DNA of 64,000 nt from Porphyra umbilicalis (lineage: Eukaryota > Rhodophyta > Bangiophyceae > Bangiales > Bangiaceae), in NCBI GenBank assembly GCA_002049455.2, contig KV918775.1, positions 124,001 to 188,000 of the forward strand, given 5' to 3'. The notes below the pieces were generated by a model. The model was not told where the DNA came from. It worked only from the letters and a program-made list of their open reading frames with translations, and made no database searches. Within the stretch, counting starts at the first letter, position 1. Every line of letters begins with the position of its first letter. The position numbers and the translations under genes were made by a program. This document shows positions 23,687 through 34,508 of this stretch, in pieces.

Positions 23687-24637
23687 ATGGAGCGCCTGCC
23701 GTTGGAGAAGAGCGTGCCGCTGGCGACCAACTGCGACGTGCTCCGCGCCGGCCACGCGTCGGTGGCGGCCGACGCCAGCGTGTTGCACCCGGTGAAGGAG
23801 ATTCAAGACAAGGTATGTGGGCTGCCCACTGTTGTGTTGTAATGTGCTGCGACTTGGTGTGGAGCGTGTCGTGGGCGTGGTGGCTTGGCCGTCCGTGTTG
23901 GTGTTTCCCCCTCCTTGTACACCCCGCTGTGGAGGCGCGCCTGACCGTGTGTTGGCGCTTCTGGTACGCCGCGTGCTGGGGGGAAATCCTGTGGCTTGCC
24001 TTCTCCTAGCTTCTCGCTCCGCCACCCTTCGGATCCTCTGCTCGCCACTGTGGGGGTCCGCCTCGCATCACCTGGCAGCCAACTGATCATTTTGTCCACA
24101 CTGCCTGTACATCATGTTCGACTCATCTCCTACTTCTGTTTGCGACCGGTGGCGGTGTCACACGTTTTACCTCTGGCTGCTTGGTTGCTTGTTTCTCTCT
24201 TGTCTCGTTGTCCTTGGATCGGGCTTCCTTGTCATGCTATTTTCGTTTGTATGGCGCTGCTCGACTTGCCAACCTGCCTGCCGTTTTCTTCCCTTCTGAT
24301 CCCGCCCGACCTCCCCTACACCCTGGCACAAACTTGCTACACTTGCTCCTCCCAGTGGGCGATCAACGCGGTCCACACGGAGCGGCAAATGCTGGCGGCC
24401 ACCCACGGCGCCGCTCTGCCCCTGTCAATGATGATGGAGGAGCGCATCCTGAGCCAGTTCCACCGCCTCGGCAGCCTGCGATCCGAGTTTGTCGGCCTCG
24501 AGTCGATGGCCGGGCGGGACCTCAAGCTAACATTTGAGGACGTGCTGGGGGACCCGTCGGAGGGTGTGGACGCGCCACGCGAGCTGCACTCGGTGATGGA
24601 GGCCAAGCTCGGGATGCGCATGCCGCGGCCGTTTTAG
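23687..24637 (+). CDS. POMP: Proteasome maturation protein (POMP/UMP1), 2 exons
   Basis: Exon 1 is 23687-23812 (42 codons, starting MERLPLEKSVPL and including the conserved HPV/HPL-type 'LHPVKEIQDK'). Exon 2 is 24356-24637 (94 codons with stop). Donor GTATGT, acceptor CAG, intron 543 bp, phase 0. The 135-residue product matches the family length of about 140. Diagnostic blocks are the 'THGAALPLSMMMEERIL' region (equivalent to 'GLHAPLRLQME' in animals), FEDVLGDPSE, and a C-terminus with MEAKLGM (animals: VEYKLGL). POMP binds half-proteasomes, promotes beta-ring dimerisation and is the first substrate degraded by the finished 20S particle. It sits 13.6 kb from PSMA3 on the same strand and shares the same GTAYGT donor style. 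The call is from motif order; divergence is normal for this fast-evolving chaperone. Confidence 0.9.
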
Positions 24638-24912
24638 GTACTTCCTGCGCCGCGTGGGGAGGGCAAGTGTGTATAACCCGGTCGGTTGCCCTTCTTGCTC
24701 CTCTGCTTGTCTTGCTCCTTTATCGGAAGCCCACTCGCATAGCAGTACATACCGATTGCAGTTGTCAACAGATGCCTTCCGCGACCCCCGTGCCCGAGCC
24801 CTTGTTGCTGTCTCTCTTTGCCTTTTTGCTCGCGCCCCGGCCCCATTAAGACCCTGCTCGCCCTCGTCCGTGACTTTCCCTACACCCCTTTGTTCGCCAC
24901 CCCCCCGTCACC
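24638..24912. other. Short intergenic region
   Basis: POMP 3' region and the leader of the next gene. T-rich then C-rich; nothing recognisable. Confidence 0.6.
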
Positions 24913-25431
24913 ATGACCTCGTCGGCGGCTGCGCACTCGGCCGTCACCGACCGCCTGACGGCAGCCGCCGCGGCCCGCCTCGAGACGTGGTTGGCTGGGG
25001 ACGTCCACTCCGTCATCCTGCACGCCGTCGGCGACTTGCACGTCTACTCGTTGCCCGCCTTCAAGGTCCTCCGACTCGCCACACTAATCAAGCGCATGTG
25101 GCCACGCTACCCGACGAGCAACTCCCAACGCCTCGCGCCGACTGCCACCCGCGCTACTGTCCTGGCCACCTACCTCGCCGGCCTCCTTGACCTGGTCGCC
25201 GCCGTCGCTTACCCGCCGCCGACCGCGGCTGGCTGGCTGGCCCACCGGGCGACGCTGCCGCCCCTCCGCGCGTTTGCCACCGACTCGCCGACGCCGGCGA
25301 CATCGACGCTCCACGAGCGGCTGTTGCTGGCCGCTTCCTCGACGGTGCCCGTGCTCTTGGCTGCCCCACCGACGGCGCCGGTGCTGCCCACCCCGGTGGC
25401 GCTGCCGGCATCCGTCGTGCCCCTACCTTAG
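24913..25431 (+). CDS. Hypothetical 172-residue protein
   Basis: ATG at 24913 is in good context (gtcaccATGa) after a C-rich leader like those of neighbouring genes; stop TAG at 25429-25431. Residues 1-75 have an ordinary, helix-prone composition (LETWLAGDVHSVILHAVGD, LPAFKVLRLATLIKRMW), residues 80-105 are Ala/Leu-rich, and the C-terminal 60 residues are Ala/Pro/Leu low complexity. No family recognised. Codon use resembles the host genes, which argues that it is real. It could be a fragment of a longer gene because GC-rich protein-like codons continue for some 60 bases after the stop. Confidence 0.5.
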   Translation: MTSSAAAHSAVTDRLTAAAAARLETWLAGDVHSVILHAVGDLHVYSLPAFKVLRLATLIKRMWPRYPTSNSQRLAPTATRATVLATYLAGLLDLVAAVAYPPPTAAGWLAHRATLPPLRAFATDSPTPATSTLHERLLLAASSTVPVLLAAPPTAPVLPTPVALPASVVPLP

Positions 25432-26972
25432 CCGGCGGCGCTGGCGGCGGTTCCTACGGCGCCCACGGCAGCACCGACGGCGGCACCGACACCGTCGTGT
25501 ACTGATGCCATGGCAACCTTGGCTGTTTTTGTAGAAGCTTGTCTTCATATGTACGTGGTTCTCTTCGACGCTCTGTCACTGCGCTCAGACTCTGTCTTCA
25601 CTCTTCCCTGCCTGCAGAAGCATCAGACTGCCATGCTCGTTGCCAGTTCTGCCATCCGTGGAAGCGTACCGTGTGAGTGGAGCAGGGCATACCTTCGCAT
25701 TGTTGACACTAACGACAGTCGTAGACTTGCCAAACAGCCAGTGAAACGCTTGAATATTTCAGTTGGCAGGCCAACCAGCTGTCTCTATTCCTTAGTAGCC
25801 CCCTTCATGTAAGCCCAACTGTAAACCCCCCTGCATGCCCATGTGATTTTAATCATCGGCCCCGTGATGTAAAATTATTTGAAACATTAAAATCACCATG
25901 ATTATAATCAAATAAAAATCACCTGCCACCTCTGATAAGCTCCACAAAGATCCACAGGCCAGCCCTCAGCCATGGGCCTCCCTGCACGTGTGTGACGCAG
26001 TAAAGGAGAATTCCTTAGCAAGCCATTGGTCACAAGAGAAGTGAAGAAGACCTGTTATCCGTCAAGGTAATCTCGCACATAACTTTGGAATGTTGGACAA
26101 AAAATAAACCACTGTATGTTTGTATTGTACGGCGCAATCTGAATGAGAATTCTATTGTAGGCAGCCACAAGTACAAGTGCAACGAAGGAACAAACGTCAG
26201 TGACCTACGTGGCACACTTTTAGTGCAGTGTGTATCGTCCGCGACAAGTGACCGATGAGCGGGTCGCTGTGGCCCAGCGCTGCGCGCAGCCATGGCCTCA
26301 CCGAGTCAGTCACCCGTCTGGCTTTAGCGAACCGAGCCGTAGCTCTATCGGCACGGGCCTGCTTCCAAGGCTCAAGGCCCAGAGGTGAGTCTTCAACCCT
26401 TCGCTCTGTCAGGCTCGGCGACCCGCGCCAGCAGCATTCCGCCAGCGTCTCAGCAGCACTCTGTCGCCAGCGTCTGCTTGCGCATCGCGATCCAGCCTCC
26501 AGCGAGCACTGCTGCCCCCGTTGTTGGCACTGGCAGCGGGTGCTCCCCCGCCGTTTCCTCGTTGTGTACGCGTGTCCAGTTTCATGCAGTCGCCGAGTGT
26601 TCCATGCCAGCACGCCTCTCCCACACAGCAGGGCCACTAGCCGATAGGCTACCCCCTACAGCGTGGGGGTCCTCGGAGCGCCGCGCTGTGACCCCTTTCG
26701 CGGGTGCCACGCCCAATGACCGTCGCCAATCGGGCACCGTCCCCTCGCAACGGCCATCGTGTGGTGGCCGAGCGGCAAAGGTTCTCGCACCCCTCGTGTG
26801 TTTTGCCGTTGACACCGGCCACCCGACCGGGAAACCGTTGTGCACGCGCCCCCCGCCTTGCCCAGACGCCCAGCGGGGATCGAGGTCGCTTCGGTGGCCG
26901 CCGCGGAGCGGCGTCATGGTTGCATGCACAGCACCACCCGACGGCCGTCCCTGCTGGTTCAACCCGCACTTA
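25432..26972. other. 1.5-kb interval without a supported gene
   Basis: Starts GC-rich, becomes AT-rich at about 25800-26200 (AATTATTTGAAAC and similar), then moderate GC up to the MITE. The AT-rich part stands out against the surroundings and may be an old insertion, but I see no terminal repeats. Plus- and minus-strand frames at 26200-26970 have no domain. Confidence 0.4.
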
Positions 26973-27524
26973 GAGCATCTCCACCAATGGAGCCAACCGT
27001 CCAACCCAACGGCCACGTGTGCACAACGTGTGGTGCTGTCACTGGCTCTCCAAACGCAGAGCTAAAACTACGCAGATCACGTCTCAAGCTTGGGCTCGTC
27101 TCGACGTCTCTGGCGGTGGGCCTCTTTTGTGGCACGCCAGTATTCCCACAGATGCACTACAGAGAATCTCCATGACTGCCAGATCGTCTCGCAACTGTCT
27201 GCAAGCCACGGGTCACGCTTTCCATTGGCTTTCGTGGTTCGAACAGGGAACCAGGGGTTGGCCAAACGACTCGGGGCGTCTCCAAACAGGCCTGTTTGGA
27301 GTGGCGCTGCCGTTCAAGCTCCAAAAGAAGGGCGATCCCGCGAGGCCACCACGAGATGCATTAACGGATTAGAAAATGTGAACCGGTCTATATATGGGCC
27401 GTCACAGCCCCGTCACACCCTAGTTTTGGAGCGGATCCCAGCCACCAGTGCTCCAACCGTCCAAACGGCCAAACGGTGCCACGTTTGGCTGTTTGGACGG
27501 TTGGAGCCATTGGTGGAGACGCTC
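26973..27524 (+). mobile_element. PIF/Harbinger-like MITE, copy 2 (552 bp)
   Basis: Same element, same length and same orientation as 11777-12328, with only scattered substitutions. It is flanked by TTA on both sides (26970-26972 and 27525-27527), the classic 3-bp PIF/Harbinger target. It contains TATATAT at 27389-27395 where copy 1 has TATTTTT. It ends 172 bp before the lipoxygenase start codon. Confidence 0.88.
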
Positions 27525-27696
27525 TTAATCCCGAGCGCCGACGACACTGGCGGGTGGGTCCCCCGCGGCACCCCCACCCCCGCGCTCGCCAACCTCCCCG
27601 CGTCCCACGTCGATCGCCGACAGCCTCATCGTCCCCGCCACCCCCTTTTTTTTTTTGCGCGGCGCGCTCCACCCCGGGCCCGACCCACCCGCCACG

Positions 27697-29933
27697 ATGG
27701 TTTCCCGCCCGGCATCCGCCTTTGTCGCCGCGCCCCCGCTGCTGCCGCCGACGACGCGCCGCCGGGGTGCCGCAGCGGCCCCCACCTCTCGTCCGACGCC
27801 CCCCCGCATCCCCCACCGCCGCACGATGGTGACCGCGGCGACGGGCCCGCCGTCGACGGACTACGGCGCCACGTCCACGACGACCGCCACCACTCCGCAG
27901 CTGTCGGCGCCCGCGCCGGCGACCGCCCCCGCCCCCCTCGACGCCGACGCGCCCGTCCCCGAGTCGGCCAACCACGTCTTTACGACGCGCTTCCTCCCCC
28001 GCCTCGTCAAGCCGTCGCTCCCCCCCCCCCCGGCTCCCGCTTGGCCGCCGTGCGCGCGGCGCGCGTCACCAAGCAGCTCGAGGCGCACCCCTTTTACGCG
28101 CACCCGGGGCTCGGCGGCCTCCCCATGATGACGACCGCGCCGACGCCGGCGGTGGCGTGGCTCCGCTGGGCCGTCAAAGTCGCCGGCATCTACGTGCGGC
28201 TGGCGGGCAACAGCGTCGAGGCGGCCATCCGCGCGCGGGCGGCGGTTGGGGGGGGCGGCACTGCCGCCCGCCTCCGCGCCTGGGCGTCCGTCATTGGCGT
28301 GGCGGTCGTGGCGGTCGCGTCGGGCGGCGGGCGCACGGCGCTCCAAAAGGCTTTCGAGCCGGTCGAGCGGGCCGCCGACGAGGCCGCCGACGCGCTGGCC
28401 GACGCGGGCAAAGCCACCGCCGAGGACCCGTACGAGCCCTACCGCGCGCTCTACGCGACGCTGCCCGTGCCGCCGATTGGGTTGGCGGCCGCCATTGAGT
28501 CGGACGAGGTGTTTGCGCGCCTCCGCGTGGCGGGGCCAAACCCAATGATCTTGTCCCGCGTGCGCGCCGCCGACGACGAGGCGGTCGCCGGGTGGTTGAC
28601 CGACGCCCACCTGCGGGCGGCGGCGGGGTGCGGCGGCGACTCGATTGCCGCCGCCGTTGCCGACCACCGGCTGTACGTGGCGGACTATCGGGGCTTTGCG
28701 GCCGCCCTCCGCGCATCGTCCGAGGCGACGGGCGGGACGGACGACCTGGACATGGCCGGCGGCGCCGACGGCCGCGGCGCCGAGGTGCTCCTCGGCCCCG
28801 TCGCGGCGTTTGCGCTGCCCCCGGGCGGCGGCAGCGACGGCCGCCTGCAACCCATCGCCATCCTCCCCGACGGCGAGCCCAGCACCCCCGCCCTGACACC
28901 GGCCGACGGGACGGCGTGGACGGCCGCCAAGGCGATTGTCAATGCGGCTGACGGGGCGCACCACGAGCTCGACACGCACCTCGCGCGCACGCACCTGTTT
29001 GTCAACCTCGCCATGGGCTGCACCTCCCGCCGGCTGTCGGCGATGCACCACCCCGTGTGGCGGCTGCTGACGCCGCACGCCGACGGCACCGCGTTTATCA
29101 ACAACCTGACCCCCCACACGCTGCTTGCAAGGGGCGGGGACGTGCACCTGCTGCTGCCCGCGTCGCGCGCCGCGCAAGTCAACTATGTGGGGGGGATTGT
29201 CACGGGCGCGCGCTTCAACGACCGCTTCCCGCGCACCGAGTTGGCGGCGCGGGGCCTGCTGCACGAGGACGCCCTCTCCTACCCGTACCGCGAGGACGCG
29301 CTCGCCATGTACGACGCCATCCACACGTTTGTGGCCGACGTGCTTGGCGAGTACTACACGTCCGACGCGGACGTGGGCGGGGACCCGGAGCTCGCCGCGT
29401 GGGCGGCCGACATTTCGGCACCCGCCCCCGGCGGGGCGGGCCTGGCGGGCTTTGGGGAGCTCCGCCCCGACGGGTCGACGGAGGAAGGTATCATCCGCAC
29501 GTTTGCCTACCTCGTCAAGGCGGTCACGCTCCTCATTTGGACGGCGTCGGCGCAGCATGCGGCGGCCAACTTTCCCCAAGCGGACCTCATGGCCTGCGCC
29601 GCCGCCTACCCGCTGGCCGTCCGCGAGGGCGCGCCAACGCCGGGCGCCGCCACCCCCATTACCCAGTGGTTGCCGCCGCTCCGCGTGGCGGCGCGGCAGC
29701 TCTTCCTCGGCAACCTCCTCGGCGGCGTCGTGCACCTGCCGCTCGGCAGCTACCCGCTGACGCCGCTGCCGGGGGGGTGGTTCCGCTCCGCCCGGGGGGC
29801 GGCGGCCGTGTCGGACCTCCGCCGCCGCCTCGACGACATTGACGCCCGCATCGGGTTGCGGGAGGCGGGGGAGCAGTGGTTCAAGTACGAGTACCTGCGG
29901 GCGGACCGGGTGCCGCGCTCGATCAACATTTGA
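27697..29933 (+). CDS. Lipoxygenase (non-heme iron), frame change in a C run
   Basis: ATG at 27697 (MVSRPASAFVAAPP) starts frame 1, open to a 12-base C run at 28020-28031. Immediately after the run, frame 3 carries the rest to 29933. The catalytic domain shows GPNPMILSRV, then HELDTHLARTHLF (His-x4-His iron ligands at about 28965-28990), the long helix with MHHPVWRLLTPH, TASAQHAAANFPQ (third His ligand) and the C-terminal RSINI, whose terminal Ile carboxylate binds iron. All ligands of an active enzyme are therefore present. Lipoxygenases dioxygenate polyunsaturated fatty acids to hydroperoxides, feeding oxylipin signalling and defence. The first 100 residues are Ser/Thr/Ala/Pro-rich and could be a plastid-targeting leader (inference). 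An N-terminal PLAT domain is not evident. The frame break is most likely a C-run length error. Confidence 0.88.
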
Positions 29934-30875
29934 GGGGGGGAGGGGGGCGCGGGTGCATCGAGTTGGGGTGAAGAGAGCCGGACTGCGTGGACCAAAGCGG
30001 CGTCTGCTTTTTTATTAGCGAAGCTTCTCGGTCAAAGAGAATCGTTTACAAGAGACTCCATGGGTCGAGAGGCTTGTATTCCAGTGCGTCTATGCCACTT
30101 TTATTAGCGAAGCTTCTATGCTGCTGTCGGAACACGTGGTGTTTTACCCCCGGATGGCAAACGTTGATTGGCGCAAAGGGTGGGCCGAATCTTGAAAAGT
30201 ATTGGCTGTCGGCTAGATCAGGTCCGCATCATGCTTGCTGACGAGGCAGCGCACGTGGCGCCTGTTGGACGGTGTGTCCAGCAGCACAGTGGGTCTTACC
30301 TAAAGGTCTATTCCATGCATTTAGGCTCATGAAGAAAGGGTTTTCCCTGCTGTTCTAAAATGTTTTAGCCATGAAAAGTAAACAGAACTGGTCTCACTGG
30401 CATGGGTACTAAAGGAAAAAAAGTAGGCGCTCAAAGGATCTTGTAGCGCTGAGATACACCTCGGCGTTTCTCTGTCCCTCCATAATCGCGCCGTTTTCTT
30501 CGTCTCTGCCGATCCGGAACTGGCTCTGACCACTTTCTGATGCAAGACACCTATGGATTCGATCTGGCATCCCATGAAAATGCACTTTCTCTCGGCCAGC
30601 TACGAGCATCACCTGCCCCCCACCACCACCGCCCATGTTGACCAACGGCCACACATGTCGTCCAGACTTTCCTGCAGCACCAATGACATGCATTCTGTTG
30701 CCTAGCCACGTCGAGTTACCGCCTGCAGCGTCATCAGCGGGCCATTTATTCCGCAAAAAGGCGTCGAAGACAACGATGGGGTGCAAGGAAAAACGTCTGT
30801 CTCTCAAGCCTATTGTCGTAGGCGCCGGAAAGTGCGTCATAAAAAAGCTGATGAAGTAGGCTCCAGGATGCGTCC
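29934..30875. other. Interval between lipoxygenase and Gypsy remnant
   Basis: Base composition falls sharply after the lipoxygenase. A direct repeat, TTTTATTAGCGAAGCTTCT, occurs near 30010 and again near 30099, about 90 bp apart. A minus-strand frame, 30409-30840, reads an ordinary protein-like sequence (IVVFDAFLRNKWPADD, MHVIGAAGKSGRHVWPL) that I cannot place; it may be a transposon fragment. The direct repeat could be an insertion footprint. Confidence 0.35.
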
Positions 30876-31222
30876 ATGCGGAGCGTCAACGCTCTTTCCA
30901 TTGCCGAGTTCTGTGCGCGCCAATATGAGTCGCGCTCATGCGCCTTAATGCGTGGAATCGACCTTAGTCGTGACCCACTCGAGGACCTCGACCTCAGTGA
31001 GGCTCCCGAGTACCTGCACAAGCAGATTCGCGACGTGCTCAAGACGCATTCGTCTATGTGGGATGGAACCCTTGGCGTCATCCGTGCTACGGAACACACC
31101 ATCGTTACTCCTCCAGACGTTCTGCCCATACGGGCTCAACCCTACCGGACCGGGCCATTCAAACGGCAGATCATCTCAGATCAGATCAACAAGATGCTGA
31201 AGCTCAACGTCCTTGCCCCTAG

Positions 31223-33052
31223 TGTCTATTCTACCAACAGCATCATTTGATTGTTTTACTGCTGACTTCCCAATTTTGGCCGATGTGGTCGAAGTCAAGA
31301 CAGGGTCTCGGTCAACTGCCCATTGGTCGAACCACTTTATCCGGCTGAGTGGATGGCTGAGAAACAGTTTCGCACAGTTGATCACCCCTCTTGACATCGA
31401 TGGCATCGGCCAAAATTGGGAAGACAGCAATAGGATAATTTGAACCTCTTTTTCGGCACGCGTTTTCGAGTGCTTCCCAGCGTCTGCCGTCTTTTCTGAT
31501 TCCAGAAACGAAATCAGCACGGTCTGTTTACGCATGGGAGAAGTTCGGTGTATCCAAAAAGGAGAGAAACTCGACCTGTGGCACTTTTTTTGGCGCGCGG
31601 CAAGCGCATTCCCGCCACGCCCCCGTTCCGTACGGCGTCCACCGAAACACCGCTCTCAGCTCACACATCGGATGCCTGCTGCCCGCCCAGCGCACCCCCA
31701 TCGCCCCCATCAACGCACCTCGAGCCGTCGGCCGCAGACGGCCGTGCGGTCGCGTGGTCACAAACTGAGACCGCCCCCCCCCCCTTTCGACTTTCCCTCC
31801 CTCTCGCTGCCCCCTTCGCTGCCACCATGGTGCGTCGCAAGCGCACGGTTGCCGCGGCCCCGCATGTGTCTGGCGGTGCCCCCCCCCCTGCGCCACCCCC
31901 CCCAGCGCCGTCGAGTTCTGTAACGCCCCCCCCCCCCCCCTGCCCACCCGGCCGCCTTCCTGCCCCCCCCCCCCCACCGGCCGCGTCAGCCCTAGCTACA
32001 CTACTCGCTTTATAGGGGCCAGTGCGCCGTCCGCCCTGCGCTAGTAGGGCGCCTCCACCAGCCCCCCCCATCCCTGTCGCCGCGCGTGTGCGCACGAGGA
32101 AAATTGGTCCCTCCGTCACACCCAGTTAAGACACCCCTGAGGCGGAAATTAGGACGGCATTCATTGGCCAGATTGGTAGGTGTCAGACACGTTTCACTTG
32201 TCCAGCGGTTGGAACCAGCTTTCTGAAGACGTGTCCCAACCGTAGCTGGCAGCAGGCGCATCAGGGCCTCTCGGGGCATTCACTGCACACGTGTTTCTTC
32301 CAATATGCGACAAATTGAAAGTCTACCTGCTGAACCATGCGAATCGCGTCGATCTGGAGCAAGCCGGATCGCCATCTCGCTCGTTGCAGACCGGGCTATG
32401 TTGAGCAACATGATGACTCTGGATGGTCTGTTTTTTTGGATGAGCATATGATCGAAGGACAGGGGGGGTAGTAGCTTGGGTTCTATGATACGAATGGGGA
32501 ACGAGGTGAAATCAATGCGTCAAGGTGGAACAATCTTTTCATCAGAGGTAGCGTGAGCAGAAAAGCAGCTACAAGAAAACGAGGACGTCAAAAGTGGGTT
32601 GCAAACCACGAAGCATTGTTTACCATGAGCTTCTCTATCATTGTACGTCACGATCAGTAACAGAAGTATCTGCTTTTTACCTGCTTTTTTACGCTTCTTA
32701 TGTGTACGCCTCTTGGTACCGTGGAGACGGTACGAGCTTCACGTGTACGCTGTAATGATGCAACGTGTCCGCATCCTAATGTCCGCCCTTAACTGGGCGG
32801 GCCGTCTCCGCCTCACCGCCTCGTCGGGGGCGGCGCACGCGGCGGCGACGCGCGTCGGCGCCCTGTCGGCCGCCGGCGGGGCGCCCCGGCAGCACCAGTC
32901 GACGCAGCGCGTTCCTGAGCACTCGCAGTGATTCTGTAGGGACCAGATCGCCCGTTTTCCCACTCAGATGGCCTGGAATCGACGATTCTGGAAGAGGATC
33001 AAATGATCCTCACGAGAGGATCATTTGATCTTCGTCCGAGATAGAATAGACA
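31223..33052. mobile_element. 1.83-kb element inserted in the Gypsy pol, with gene-like cargo
   Basis: Ends are TGTCTATTCTA at the left and its complement TAGAATAGACA at the right (11-bp inverted ends, TG...CA). CTAG flanks both sides (31219-31222 and 33053-33056). Removing the element plus one CTAG rejoins the Gypsy reading frame exactly (APS|HSAWASPVV). Inside are: a 19-bp perfect inverted repeat (31267-31285 with 31404-31422), a GC-rich gene-start-like block (ATG at 31827 in strong context, MVRRKRTVAAAPHVSGG, stop at 32015), a second GC-rich block from 32759 with a presequence-like MQRVRILMSALNWAGRLRL, and a hairpin next to the right end. No transposase is seen. It could be a solo LTR (TG...CA, 4-bp duplication) or a non-autonomous element that captured host exons. 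Confidence 0.7.
32997..33030. repeat. 15-bp perfect hairpin near the element's right end
   Basis: GATCAAATGATCCTC and its exact complement flank the loop ACGA, 22 bases inside the right terminus of the 1.83-kb element. It may be a subterminal recognition structure. Confidence 0.8.
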
Positions 33053-34508
33053 CTAGCCATAGTGCTTGGGCGAGCCCCGTGGTAATCGTACCAAAAAAGA
33101 ACGGCAAAGCCCGATTTTGTGTCGACTATCGTCGGCTGAACAACATCACCAAGAAGGATGCATATCCCTTGCCTCGAATGGAGGATTTCCTTGACTCCTT
33201 GGGAGATGCCCAGGTGTTCACGTCTCTCGACTACATCGCGGGGTACTGGCAAGTGCCCTTACGCAAGGAAGACCAAGAGAAGACGGCGTTCACAACGCAT
33301 TGTGGTACGTACCACTGGTTATCACTGCCTTTCGGCTTGACGAACGCACCTGCAACCTTCCAGCGTGCACTGGATATTATCCTCTCGGGCTTAAAGTGGC
33401 AGATATGCCTCGTCTACTTAGACGATGTCATCATCTTTTCCTCAAACGCGGAGCAACACGTCAAAGACGTCGAAACGGTTCTGCACTGCCTCAGCGAAGC
33501 CGGGGTTACCCTGAACTTGGAAAAGTGCACATGGTTCTCCGACGAAGTCGAGTACCTTGGACACATTGCCCGCCCAGGACAACTGCCTCCACGTTCGTCA
33601 TTGACATTGACGGGGAGAAAAAACGCGTCAGCAGTGACCATGTCACCCGAGCTCCTCGTCCCACGACGACGGACACGGTGCCGCACCCCCTGTTAGATGG
33701 TCTAGACAAACGCAAGCCACCTCCGGCAACCGCCGACGAGTACGTGATCGACAAACTCCTCGGCCTACGCCGGACAGGTGACACTCACAGCGTTAAGGTG
33801 CGCTGGTTGGACTGCGGGTCGAAAGACGATACTTGGGAGCCTTTGGAGAACCTCCCCCGCAACATGGTTGTGCGTTTTCTTCGACAGAAGACGAAACATG
33901 TACCGGGGTACGATTGGCAAAAGCCTACACGGCGAAGACGCCGAAAAGCCGGGCTCACAACCGTGGCCAACATCGTCATGGACCCCACGTGGACACCCAC
34001 TATCCAACATGTCCATGTTACCGGTGACGGGGTTATCCATGCCAATGTCTCATGGACGGGTTTAAGTACCGACGCCGCAGTTAGGGAAGTAACTCCTGTC
34101 GCGTGGCTTAAGTTGAGTCTGCCCTCCATGACGCGCAACTTTGCGTATGACCCCCAACTTTCCTTGCGGCATTTCCCTCGGCTGAGCCATGAGTACGGCC
34201 CGTACACATATGTGTGGCCAAAATCCGCGCAATCAACACTGATCGGGAGCGATCCCGCTGTGCCAGTGCTCCCCAACGGGTTTTTTGTACCCCCGGTACA
34301 GCATTTGGATTCGATCCTTCGACGCCTGGTGACCACCACAGAGGAAGCAACCGTGGTCATCCCACAATGGACCAACACCAGTTGGTACGCTACCGCCATA
34401 CGCGCATGTTTCGAGTACCAAGTACTTTTATCAACAGATGCGAAGGATACGAATCCCAAACCATGGGCCATGCTGGCCTGCCACTTCCCTCATCGCTATG
34501 ATGATTAA

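Larger units (their letters stand above)
30876..34508 (+). mobile_element. Ty3/Gypsy chromovirus remnant, internally deleted and interrupted
   Basis: 30876-31222 encodes the stretch before the reverse transcriptase palm (LPIRAQPYRTGPFKRQII, KMLKLNVLAPS). After the inserted element, 33053 onward resumes with HSAWASPVVIVPKKNGKARF, FTSLDYIAGYWQV, FGLTNAPATFQ and the catalytic YLDDVIIFS, then YLGHI. Near 33580 the frame jumps directly to an integrase C-terminal tail (STFVIDIDGEKKRVSSDHV) and a chromodomain (about 33739-33890; EYVIDKLL, VRWLD, TWEPLENL). RNase H and the integrase core are therefore deleted. A further 200-residue C-terminal extension ends at 34508 (FFVPPVQHLD, TVVIPQWTNTSWY). No gag, protease or LTR was identified. 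This copy cannot be autonomous. Confidence 0.85.

Noticed and set aside
27090..27696. Start of the lipoxygenase frame at 27090
   Set aside because: The first 150 codons are MITE sequence read in frame; the real start is in another frame at 27697.
27861..29735. 624-residue minus-strand frame
   Set aside because: Shadow of the lipoxygenase, whose plus-strand iron-ligand motifs are unambiguous.
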